Shown: in pieces, positions 46,206 to 57,747 of the stretch
Layout: each line of letters begins with the position of its first letter
Numbering within the stretch: the first letter of the stretch is position 1
Assembly (NCBI GenBank): GCA_037043015.1
Contig: CM073323.1
Span: forward strand, 25,386,758 to 25,450,757
Source: Bryum argenteum
Lineage: Eukaryota; Streptophyta; Bryopsida; Bryales; Bryaceae
DNA: 64,000 nt
Direction of reading: 5' to 3'
Position numbers and translations under genes: made by a program
The notes under the pieces: generated by a model
Seen by the model: only the letters and a program-made list of their open reading frames with translations
Told to the model about the DNA's origin: nothing
Databases searched by the model: none

Positions 46206-48245
46206 GTTGAGAAACCACAAATAAAAATTTGGGAGTTTCTAACCATTAAGATTACTAATCCACAATCAGGCTGAAGGGGTGGAGCACCTCGGAATGAGGC
46301 GAGCCCCAATCTTCCACCACAACCTCACCATGTCCTGCGTGCTCCACCACCACTCTGCCAAATTAAGTTTCTTCAATTCGCTATGCAATGGATCAAACTG
46401 TAGCTTGTGTCGGAGCCATTAAGACAGACATCATTTGCAGACACTCTTGTATATCAATTTTTTTTTCTGCTCTCACGCAAGTGAAGCTTCGTGAATGAAT
46501 GATTAGCTAGACATTTGATATCCGTCACTGCTCTAACTTCTGAGTGTAGGGTTCTGTATTTTTAGGTTAGTTCTTCTCAGGCAAAGTCCTTTTTATCACA
46601 ATGAATGGGATCTGAAAGTGGATTGTGTGGTCTGCTCAGCATGCCCTAATCACCTTTGTCAACAAATCAAATCTCACTTTTTGATTAATTTTGTTACAAA
46701 TGACGAGGTTCTACAATTTCAGAATAGGGAATGTGTAAAGGAAGTATTATGAAATATGTGGAAAGTAAGAGAATGGACTAATTGGAATCATAAAATTTGA
46801 ATTTATCCTGAATTTGTTACAAATTTTGGACGTGAACCTATAAGTGTAGCTACTCTAAATTGTACATGTGTCATGGATACAATGAAATAGGAAGTTAAAA
46901 ACTATGATGTCAGTACCTCTGGAATGCTCCTTGTGGTGATTCTTCGTGTTGCGTGGATTTTGAAACACATACCTTACATGGAGTATGTCTTTTTGGGATA
47001 TTGCAACAGGAACAAATCTTCAAGAAAGGAGAATGCCTTTACCATTAAGTTGTTGACCTCTCTTGTCGAAGGACATGACCTTCAGTGTGTTGTTGTAATA
47101 AGAATGCCCTAGCATTATCAATTTTTGCTTACATATATGTCACAAAAGGACCAATTTTTAAAAAGTTTGTACATTTGTGATGAATGCAGAAGAAAAATCA
47201 AAATACTTGATGAAAGCTAGTTCTTACTAAACTACTGTAAAGAGTATGAAACTTGATGTATACTAGGGCCATGCAAAGCAACTAGTCAGAATGTTTTCAG
47301 TATCTTCGACCTCAACGACACCCAAATCGAACCGATTAACCTTACTTGCCGCTCATTGTAGTCCCGTGCCTTGATTGACGGCCATGGGCACCCCCAAATT
47401 ATGCTGAAACGAAAACATGGTCGATGTGAAGCTTCATTGGAGAAATGGCCACAGCGTTGACAAAGGGATAATCATCGTGATCACAATCGGCGAGTGTTAC
47501 TCGAAACGTTGCACAAAGCTCCTGCACAGGAAAAGATGGCACATAAACAATGAACAAGCACTGTAAGTTTCGATCAGGTGAAAGAGAGCCCTGAGCAACG
47601 CCGCTCCGAATGGGAGGAGGAGGATCATGCATTGTGGAATGCACAAATTCTCATTGCAGCGCGCACACCTGCAAAAGATCGATCTGCGTCACTTCAGTTT
47701 CACCTGCTTGCTTGCAGGCAGTCGCCTTGAGCTACAATGACATCCACATTGAGAGCATCACTCTCGAACCAGAATTGGTGACACGCCATGTTTCATGAAT
47801 TAATTCGGGAGAATCGCCAGACATGGATACTGATCAATCTAACCAGATTTCTTTTATTGCATATATTTCATGTGCTGTAATGTGCATACAATATACGGCC
47901 ATCTTCGGCGTGCTTCTGCTCTTGGATTTTCATAATCTGTGAACTGTCCTTATGAGATCTTACCCCAACATCCATCCTCACGAGAAAGTTACCAAGCTGA
48001 AAGTTACAAAGCTTGAATTCTGTCGCACTCGCTCCCTAGCAGGGTGGTTATACCACTGTTACTCAATACCCAATAGCTAGGGTAAGTACATGCAAATTCA
48101 TCACTTTCTAGAATCTGGCTAAGAAAACGGCAGAAAATTTGACGAGTGAAGCTCACCATCTGGACAATAGTACGAAGAATCCTTTTAGTCCGCTGTACGT
48201 GAGCAGAGCTCTCTAGTACTCTTTACCATTAGCTTCTCTGAGGAT
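46206..48245. other. intergenic DNA, end of right duplication unit
   Basis: Collinear with the left unit to about 47570, then unique sequence. No reading frame is supported by composition or motifs. Confidence 0.45.
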
Positions 48246-49270
48246 TCACAACTTGAGAGTAAACTGCAAGCTTAGCACTTTCTCTGGTCTCGGGTTCACA
48301 TCCGGTAGAAGAATAAGATTCCTATCTTCCTGAATATTTTCAGTCGTCTGATTGTTCAAGGCCAAGGCATTCTCCAATTTAGAGGTCGATGATACTCCGT
48401 CCACGCTCGTCACTTTCAATCTTAGGTCGTAACAATAGGAATCGCGACCAAATGAAGAACAGCGGATCATGAGGACTCTTTGTTGAAGTTCCGACTCCTC
48501 AACCGGAAGGGATACACGGTGAATGTGGGCAAGATACAGCTCCGAACCTACTACGAATAAGATATATTGCGGCCATGTTGGTTTCCATGAGATACTGATT
48601 TTTTGACTCTCGATTCCCTGCGGAAATCGCGTTACTACAGCGTTGTGTAGAGTCTTGAAATGCTCGGGGACTTCGAACTTGGGTCCCGTGTAGGTGCAGG
48701 TCGGTACAGGGCATTTGAGTTGACGGTAATCACATACGTCTTCATGTTCCTCTTTTTCCGTGAGTTTCACCATACTCGTGCACCCGTGCGGAGCATGCAC
48801 ACAAGTAGTTCGTAAGGATTCTATCATCTTCTCCATCCCCAAGCTTCGTGAGTGCGCAAAAGGCATCGCACGGCAGGAGGGACATTCCTTCCCTTGTAGC
48901 TTCTCGGAACAATCCGCACAGGCCATATGACCATTTTGGCACTGCAATCACAACCCAGAGAACCCTCCACGTTTAAATTTCATGCAAACTCGTTGATAAC
49001 ACCGGAAACAGAATAAAGATCTTCTTCTCTCATGTTGCAGAAGAGAATAACGAGAGAACCAGAATGAGAGTACCTGAGACTTAAGACAACATTGCATACA
49101 GACAGTCAAAAACAGCTTGTGCCATGCTCGTTAATTTCTATGAAGGAAGAAGTATTTTAAAGCTCATAAGATCTGAAAAACACAAATACCTGGTGGATAG
49201 GTGGAGTGAGGAGCTCGTTGCATAGTGCGCAATCTATGATCTCCTCATCGAACTCAAACATTTGCTTCAT
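48246..49270 (-). CDS. SINA-like RING-type E3 ubiquitin ligase, intact
   Basis: Exons 49270-49190 (27 codons, IIDCALCNELLTPPIHQ) and 48941-48246 (231 codons plus stop) give 258 aa with a 248-bp phase-0 intron. RING ligands are CALC, CQNGH, ACADC and CPSC. The SIAH zinc finger follows (CVHAPHGCTSMV, then CDYRQLKCPVPTC), then a C-terminal domain with IRCSSFGRDSYCYDLRL. It lies outside the duplicated block and is diverged from the other copies, so it is probably an older member. Predicted E3 ligase; substrate unknown. Confidence 0.9.
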
Positions 49271-50864
49271 CTCTATGTATCAAGAGACCACAAAAACAAA
49301 ACCAGAATTACTACGGTGGTGAAGAGCTTCTGAACGCTTAAGATAAATAATCTCAATCCACAATATAAGGGTGAAGCTCCTCCGTATGAGACGAGTCCCA
49401 AACTGCCGCACCACCACCCTCTTCGCCTCCACAGATCCGCCAATTTCTTTCGACGATTCGCCTTGGAGTGATGAAATTAAAACTTTGGGAATTAAGATAA
49501 ACATCAACTGAAAACATTGCACGAGTCATTGTCATGCTGCCACTGCTATTTACAGTTTGTATATCTTTCAGTTAACTGAAGTCTTTTTATCAGATGTCTC
49601 CGAAAAGACCAACTTAAGTCTTTTCATCACAGTCTACAGTTTGTGTATCTTTAGTTAACTTAAGTATTTTTATCCTATGTCTCCAAAATGATTAACTTAA
49701 TTCTTTTCATCGCAATGGAGGTCTAAAAGCGGGTAGTGTGATCTATTAAGATCCCGTTTCACGTAGTATTAAAAACAAGAGAAATCAATACAAGTTTTCA
49801 ACAAAAGGAGATTCACTAATACCGGGTTGTATGCCTTGCTAACTATTGCATGATTTGTATGCATGTTGGGTTATATAGACCCTCGCTTACAACCGATATG
49901 GATTAAATGTTCCAGTCCCCTAAACCCGCCCAAACCAGCCAACCCCAACTCTTTGGCAATGCTTCAACTTGTGACTCTAAGCAAAATGAACCTTCAACAA
50001 AATCATTAATACTAAGTTTCTATGTGCTTCTGAGATCTGTAAGAAAAATTGATGGAATTCCTACTGCACCACCCAGACTAGTTTTGATAATAAAGGCGAG
50101 AATTACACTGATCGATTATGAGCAATTTTGCCTCTTTCTGCTTCTTAGGAATCTTAGTGCACAGTGCATGAATCTTAATTGATCCTGATTCCAATCTTGC
50201 TCTCGCGAAGAGATGAGAGAAAAGCGTGTATAAATGCCATTGAATTCCTAACTTAGATTCCTTCTACGATTTCTTGAAAGTGTGGAGTCAAATTAATTAG
50301 GGTTTAGGGTTTAAGGGTGCTATCACTGCAATCTTGTATTCATGAGCTGCTGCTGCACGCCGCTGCTTCGGGAAAAGTATCTGATGATGCAATAGTTAAG
50401 CGCAAACCCCGATGCATCACCTCCTTACAGCCAATTCCAAGCATCCATACACCTTCTCAACTTCCCCATGCACCAGGATTTAGTCATGCACTGGATTTAG
50501 ATTTGTTATAGTACGAGAAGATGACGCCTCTCGGAGAGGAAGAAGAAGGTGCGCTGATTGAAAGTGCCGGGAGTCCGAGAGCAGATGCGCATGGACGAAG
50601 CTTGCAGCCCTTAATTGCCGCGGAGAAAGACTTACTGGCTGGAGCCTCTATTACAGAGTTCAAAGCGAATGCGGACACGTTAACACGACTGTATTGGATA
50701 ACAATTTACTGACAATCGCTTAAATTGACCGGTTTCCCGCTGATTCATTGATCAGTGATACAACAACCCAAATCAACCCGAGCAAGTTACACTATAAATA
50801 GGAGGATCAAACTGTACACATATATAACCTACATTTTCACCTTCCGCATGTACACTACATCGAA
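49271..50864. other. intergenic DNA between SINA array and carboxypeptidase
   Basis: The SINA 5' flank is followed by AT-rich sequence with a diverged repeat of ctgaagtctttttatcagatgtctcc / cttaagtatttttatcctatgtctcc near 49575-49690. A short frame at 50521-50712 (63 codons) and others lack support. No gene called. Confidence 0.45.
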
Positions 50865-53576
50865 TCAAACAGATTTAGTGTAGCGATCTCCTTTGCTTGG
50901 AATCTCTTTGATAATGGTTACATCGGAGATCTTGTCACCAAGCGACTTCCCTCTTGTCCATCGATACAGCATTTCAAGCGAGCTCTTGGGTTGATCCATT
51001 GGCACCATGTGACCAGCATCATGTACCTATCAATATCCACGAAAGAGTTCTCATTCAGCTTCGGCTTTTAAACCCTAGTTCACTTCCATGCCTTGTAAGT
51101 ATTATATACGAATCAATAAAATACTGAGGTTAAGAGGATCATTGCTTAACGATTCTTCATGAACTAGAAGATACCTTGAGGAACTGCAAAGGTCCATAGC
51201 CGGTCGTAAGCCCCGCTTCTTCACCGTCAACCTCAAACTTCTTCCAGTCAGCCTTCGCATACTCAATCTGGCCGGACCAGTCCATTGCCGTCACCCACCT
51301 TGAATTTCCTGCAAGAATCAATCACAGTAAGCACCATCAGTTCCAAACTAAGCACCATAAGCTCCAAACGGAACTAGACTCCAGTGGCTATGGACTTAAG
51401 AGTATATCATGGAATGTCTGATTGTTAGCAAGAATAAATTCAGGACACAAACAAGGTTGTAGTGACGGTGCTCACCTAACCAGTTGCAGATCAAGTCATA
51501 TTCTCCAGCATAGACAAGAAGCTCAATGCCATCCTCAAGAAGAGCAGGAATGCCCTTCTCCAGATTCTTCATCCAATCCACAATCATGGCTTCATACACC
51601 AAAGGACTGCAGGGCACGAATTTGCGCTCTCCAACGCCCAAGGCTGCTCGCGTGGTTTCATTGTTCAAGAAAACGTCCAGCCTTGAGAAGTCGTAGCATA
51701 GACCACCCTCGCATTCCTTCCGAATATCGTAGTACTGCACCAAAGAAATGACTATGAAGAACTTCCAAACAACTAACAATATTGCATGTCTCAAAATTCA
51801 CATTCCCTCCGCAACGTAAAACGGCTGGAAGTTGAAAGCTTACGTTCACGTTTCCAGCGATTGACAGGATAGCGTTGAAGATGCTCTGACACACTAAGTA
51901 AGCTGCAATGCAAGTGACAGTTCCCTTGGGTCCTGTACATGAGAAAGTTTTGGCGTCAGACTACTCACCACAGCTTAAGAAAAGAACTGATGATCATCAC
52001 GGCTGCAAAAAAAGAGTATGTTGGAAAAAGCTTACCGCAAAGTTTGATGGATGTAGCACAAGCTGGATACAATTTGCTTAATCTGTTATAGTCATACTGC
52101 GAAATCAAGTTCATATCAAGGGCGTAATCGGCGTATGCTTCATACTGGATGTCAGGTTGCGTAAGACCATTCCCAATTGCAAAGCCCTGCACGGCGAACA
52201 GAAAGTTAATAATACAGCTCCATACAAAACAGATACAGATAGACTCTTAAAATCAAGTAACAGAAGACCATATGCTGAGTAGAAATGCAGCAATTTACTC
52301 CTGTTGAGCTACTTCATGGAAAAAATATACGAAGCTATGTACCTTCAAGTTGATGGGGACACCCTCTTTGTTCTTAATCGCCTTGTGGAGGCGTCCAGTC
52401 ACTGCAGGAACGTAGTGCCCGGCATAAGACTCGCCAGTAACAAAAAACTTGTTCTTCAGAAACTCCGGATGCGCCTCAAAGAATGCCTGTCACCAATCAT
52501 GCGGAGCTGTTAGTATGCAAGTCCGAAAGGAGATGTACGGCATCCACAATGTCAAATATAATACAAAAGTGTGAGGGCGTCGTCTAACCTGAAAGAAGTC
52601 GTACATGTCTTCACTCACACCCTCCTCATCGTGACGAAGGTCACGTACATCACCGCTGTAACTAAAACCCGTTCCAATCGGTTGATCCACGAAAATAATG
52701 CTCGAAACCTGCCCAACCACACATGCTGTCATCAGTCAAAAGGACCATTCGAGAAAAATGCCAAATAAAACAAGAGTAGGAGCGTAATGAAACACTGATA
52801 CTGCGTGAAAACAATGCTCACATGTGAAGACAATAGCTTCAAAATTCCTCGTACGCTCATGCCGATTCAGAAGATGCTCAAGAATGATTCTGAAATGATC
52901 TACAAAGAATTAATTCATTCTTCGGTCAGATTATGTACCTTGTCCCATCCGAAGTCGTTCCATTCGAGGCTAAGATCTTCTTTGATCTTAAATGGTCCGT
53001 TTTCGTAAAACAGAGCAAGTTCGCTCGCACACCCGGGACCGCCCGTCATCCAGAGCACAACCGGATCGTCGGTCTTGTTTCCTCGTGACTCAAAGAAGAA
53101 GTAGAACATGCTGAGGCGAGGTCATCACAACAAAACCCCAATCAGCATGTAAGCTACTGCTTAAAAAAACTAGTCATAACAACTGAATACAGGTACTTGT
53201 GAAGAATTCGGTACAGATGTAGGCAAAGCTTGCAAAAAAAATGTGATAAGAAGGGCAATCCTTACTTGGCATCATGAGTTCTTGCGAGCTTGAAGTAGCC
53301 GGCATACTGGCCAAGCTTCTCGGGACCGATCCCAGAATCACCTTGCACATCAAGCTTGATTTCACGCTCGTGCAACCTCGGTCCATCGAGCGAAGCAGCA
53401 ACATTGGAGCCACCCTCCGACAGGCCCGGAAGCAGATTCAAGGCCTTGATGAGACGCTCAGCTTGACCTTGCGGGAATCGAGCAGCGCTTGTCGGAATGC
53501 TGGCGCGACCACTGGAGACAATGCTTACGAGTGAGGAACAGAGCAACATGCCCAGAATCAGATTCACCCCCGCCAT
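50865..53576 (-). CDS. serine carboxypeptidase (peptidase S10), secreted/vacuolar
   Basis: Nine exons on the minus strand (53576-53266, 53110-52939, 52708-52589, 52486-52343, 52186-52036, 51932-51844, 51734-51476, 51308-51175, 51026-50865) join in frame to 513 aa. It starts with a signal peptide (MAGVNLILGMLLCSSLVSIV) and a propeptide-like region. Family landmarks in order are VVLWMTGGPGCASE, VDQPIGTGFSYSGD, VTGESYAGHY (catalytic Ser 221), ELLVYAGEYDLICNW (Asp 409) and VHDAGHMVPMDQP (His 466). It removes C-terminal residues from peptides in the secretory pathway or vacuole. Its length fits the SCPL47-49-like clade of plant carboxypeptidases; that placement is inference. All introns are GT-AG. 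No lesions seen. Confidence 0.95.
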
Positions 53577-54132
53577 CGCGTGAACTTAATCCAAACCCTG
53601 ACACCGCAAATTCTCCTCCTCCACTCCACCCAATGTACCGCTATTGCAGAACAATGAGTTATCCGCGTTTATATACCAGATCGCCACCGCCACTTATGCA
53701 CCACATTGCGTGATCAGCACGAGACACTCCATGTGCAAAATTAGGGTTTCATCCATGCATGCACTAATTTCAAGGATTGGATATAGACATGTGGCGATCA
53801 TTCCGGGATCCCTGCTCTCGAAATTACACAGGAAACTGTCGTCGTCTTCTTCGTCTTCTCGCAGGGACTGACGGAGCCTTCAGTGAGGAGAGCAATCGCT
53901 CGCAGAGTCGAGAATAAGACAAAATTTGAACCACCTTTTGTCGGACTGAGTCTTGTATCGATCGCTCGTGTGAAGAGTTTTTTGTCATTGATTACGAATT
54001 AAATTGGACCACATCACGACACTTTTGTGTCCTGAAGTGTTGGAGAGGACTCGCCCAGCTCTGATAGTGTACGTTTAGGTTTTAGAGAGCGCGGTGATGG
54101 TGTGTGAGTGAGTGAGTTTTGGTTCATTCAGT
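53577..54132. promoter_or_regulatory. shared divergent promoter region
   Basis: The 556 bp between the ATG of the carboxypeptidase (minus) and the ATG of HRD3 (plus) must hold both promoters and both 5' UTRs. No clear TATA box was picked out. Both products enter the secretory pathway, so co-expression is plausible but unproven. Confidence 0.6.
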
Positions 54133-57103
54133 ATGGGATTAGTTCGAAGGGGGGTGTTTCTTGTGCTGTTTGTTTGCCTTCTTGTTAGAGTGGCAGCAGC
54201 TTCGACTCCGAAGAAGAATGGGAACGCCATTCTGTTGTTCTTAGGCCCAGACGAGGCCAGGGAAGAAAGCGGCATCAGCGAGGGAGAGGAATACGAGGCT
54301 ATAGAGGAGGTCGAGACGGAGGCTGAAGACGCGTCTCCCGAGTGGGACGAGTTTCGGGACACTCCGGATGTGCCGTTCAGCGATGAGGATTTGGATCCTG
54401 GATCGTGGGTTCACGTCCTGGAGCAAGCATCCATTCCAGACACCCGCAATCAACAGGTGCCCGATCATTTACTGTAATGTCCATGTCACTGTAATGTGGT
54501 TCAGGGTTTAGGTTTTCTGATGATTCTTGAGCTTGCGCAGTTTGCATTGTGGATTCGCAAAATGGCTGAGGCAGTCAACGAGGAAGATCCCGACATGTTG
54601 AAAGAAGCCATCGTAGGCTTACAATCGGAAGCCGACCTCGGAAACGCGCATGCTCAGTCAACTCTGGGGTTTTTGCATTGGATGGGCTGTGGTGTACCCT
54701 ACGTTGATGCGAAGGCGTTTCTGTACCACGATTTTGCTAAAGAGGGTGGAAACTCTCAATCGAAAATGGCCCTTGCCTACCGCTACTTCCGGAATCAGGT
54801 GGCTTTCGTGGAATCCCCTCGTTGTGGAGTTTGTGCTTGGATCGTTCATTTCACTAAGTGTATCTTTTTACCTGTAGGAATACGAGAAAGCTGTGAAGCT
54901 GTACTCTGAGCTTGCTGCTATCACAATGACGAGCTTCGTAAGCTCTAGAGATGGTCCTCTTCTGGAGTACGTGCGATTAAATTATGGTCTCGAGGAGAGC
55001 AAGGATGTGCTCAAGAGGTTCCGGGGTGAAGACGATGACGATTTCCAGTTTTTGGAGTATCAGGTACGACAGTCGCTAAATGCTTCTGGCGATTTACAAA
55101 GCTTGAATGTGGAAGCTTAGAAGCACAAATCTGGTGTGCATTAAAATAAGATACTACTCAAAGGATATCATGGACACTAGAGTAGTTTGTGTAACCATTG
55201 TTTGTGTCATCTCTGCGTGCAAGATCCTTGTTTACTCGTTGTCGTAAACGAGCTTGGTGGTCAAATAGTAGTGTTTCACATTGTGATATTATTTGTTGGG
55301 TGCAGGCTCGCAAGGGACATCCAGATTTCATGTTCCAGCTGGGAGCGTTTTACTACTACGGTTTACGAGGAGTTCACCGTGATCACAGCAAAGCCCTCTA
55401 CTGGTTTTTGATGGCAGTGGAGAAGGGTGAAACACGACCATTTGAACTGATCGCAGAGATTTATGCACGGGGATATGGTGTCGAGAGGAATTTCACTGAA
55501 GCATTGAAGTGGTTCGAGGCAGCTGCAAAACGAAAACAGTACTCGGCTTTGAACGGAATCGGCTACTTGTACATAACAGGGCACGGCGTGGACAGCAAGA
55601 ATTACACCAAGGTACATGCAACCATATTATACCACTCACGAACCTTTCGTTAATATCTGTTCAGTCAGCAGCTTCTAACATGGGGATTTGTACCAGGCGA
55701 GGGAGCTTTTCCACAAAGCCGCAGAAGCCAACAACGTCGATGGGTTTTACAACCTCGGCATCCTTTTCTTGAAGGGTTTGGGTGTTGAGAAGGACTATGG
55801 ACGCGCAAGGGACCTTCTCGTGGACGCTGCCAATAAGGGTCATCCGAAAGCTCGGTACTATCTTGCGAATATGTTGCATAAAGGTTCAGCAGGCATGAAG
55901 AAGGATCTTGCTCATGTAAGTGCTAGCTCTCTCTCACAGCATCACTTCAATATACAACAATGATTGTTGCAATGGAACTCGTAACGAGATGGTTCTATGC
56001 AGGCTGCTGCATTGTACAAGCTGGTAGCGGAAAGGGGGCCCTGGGGAAGGTTGATGCGTCAAGCGCTGGAGTTTTACACTAAGGGTCAAGTCGGCAAAGC
56101 ACTTCTACTGTACTCACGCACAGCGGAGCTCGGTTATGAAGTCGGCCAGAGTAACGCAGCCTGGATGATTGAAAAGTTCCATTCGATTTGCATTGGCACC
56201 TCTGGCGTGTGTACAACTGAAGAGCGTCACCAGCGGTCGCATAACCTGTGGCGACACGCTTCCGAACAGGGCAACGAGCATGCGTCGTTGCTTTTGGGCG
56301 ACGCTTACTACTATGGCCGAGTATGCAACATCCTTCCCTTGTTACTTATGCATCCCTGGACCGAGTGTTAATGATTAGAAATCTGCCAGAATCACCAGCC
56401 CTCACTTTGCTAAATTGGTGCTCTTTGAATCGAAACATAATTTAGAAAGCTTGAAAGAACTGTGTCCTGCAATGACAGAAGTATGTTATGATGATTAACT
56501 ACGGGAGTGGATTTTCATGATGTTGAGCTGGTTACATGAGGATTATTTTGCTTCAATTTTAGTTTTTTGGGGGTGACAGGGCGCAGCTAAAGATTTGGAG
56601 CGAGCAGGAGAGGCATACCTGAGGGCGAAGGAGAAGCACAGCTCACAGGCTATGTTCAATCTAGGCTACATGCACGAGCGAGGGTTAGGGTTGCCATTGG
56701 ATCTTCATCTCGCAAAGCGGTACTACGATGAAGCACTTCTAGAGGAGCCGTCGGCGTTGATACCTGTTACACTTGCTCTTGCCAGTCTCTGGTTGCGGCA
56801 ACATTACAGCGGCAGTTTTCTGGTACGCTGTTTCAACCAGTGACTCATTGCAATGAGCTCTTTTATCAAGTCCATTTTTATGAGCATTGTATGATGGTGC
56901 AGGTGAGGGCTATCGATTCATTGCCAGATGCTCAGACAAATATCGAGGAGTGGTGGAACAACATGACGGTGGATGAACTTGATGCGCTGCTAGTTACTTT
57001 GCTCCTGAGCCTTTTTGTCGTTATCTATTTGCGGCAAAGACACCGATTGGAGGCTGCAGCTGCTCAAGCTCAAGCTCAAGTGCCTCTTATGCCTGTACAA
57101 TGA
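54133..57103 (+). CDS. HRD3: HRD3/SEL1L-type ERAD component
   Basis: Eight exons (54133-54456, 54541-54798, 54878-55063, 55306-55611, 55697-55915, 56003-56320, 56580-56822, 56903-57103), all phase 0, give 684 aa, close to plant HRD3 length. It has an N-terminal signal peptide ([18 protein letters not shown]), an acidic linker, then many Sel1-like repeats (for example [61 protein letters not shown]). A C-terminal transmembrane helix lies at about residues 646-661 ([15 protein letters not shown]) with a short Ala/Gln-rich tail. In this family it sits in the ER membrane, binds the HRD1 ubiquitin ligase and presents misfolded glycoproteins. The start was chosen as the first ATG followed by the signal peptide. 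The exon-intron pattern (one repeat block per exon) is regular, and no damage was seen. Confidence 0.93.
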
Positions 57104-57747
57104 TCCAGTAACATACTTCTTGCTTGATACCATTCGTACTGGCTTGTCATTTGATGTATTACTAGAATTGGGATTGTGTACATTGCTGCAGTGTAATGTA
57201 CCGTAAATTTTATTTTTCCTGGATAGGATTCACACTTCGTGGGGATAGGTTGATTAATGTAGAATATAATTGAAACAGGTTCTGTGATGGTGGTTGGCAA
57301 CGTAGAACTCGTCATTTGTATGGATTTTTCTCAGTAAGTAAATAACCTTTCCATAGGGGACAAACTCCTCGTTTGCCTAAACAGTCAGTTCCTGTAAGTT
57401 TGTTGATGATTGTTGTAGGGGTTGCTACAATACGTTCAATCTTATTGTTGTGATCAACTTCTTACCTTGCATTCAAAAAGGGAACTTTTGAGGGTAAAGC
57501 ATGCTAACAATGCCTTGAAACTTGAAATCGATACAGAAAATCGTATGTACACCATGTACTAGTGCAGCCCAGCAAAATACAAAGAAACAAAAGAGATTTG
57601 TGATCGTCTCTACACTTCACATGCTAAGCAGATACACATCTTCCACCCCAATTCTAGAAGTATATATATCCAATACCCTACACATGCCTTATTCACTATC
57701 AATGCAGGCATTCATGTCGCCAAATACTGTTCGTCCACAGAACTAAC
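57104..57747. other. 3' ends of convergent HRD3 and PPDK genes
   Basis: 644 bp between the two stop codons, AT-rich, holding both 3' UTRs and polyadenylation signals. No reading frame is supported. Confidence 0.6.

Larger units (their letters stand above)
37033..47570. repeat. segmental duplication, right unit
   Basis: Collinear with 25003-36000 through gene order, orientation and non-coding flanks. It has its own indels: it lacks the 26405 MITE, contains the 42726 MITE, and has a 37-bp T run at 39357-39393 where the left unit has a short T/C stretch. Both SINA-like genes in it carry disabling mutations. Confidence 0.85.

Noticed and set aside
50281..50320. Telomere-like ggtttagggttt sequence
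   Set aside because: Only a couple of units; chance occurrence.
54241..54468. Minus-strand frames over HRD3 exon 1 and other gene exons
   Set aside because: Overlap well-supported exons of HRD3 or PPDK and have no independent evidence.
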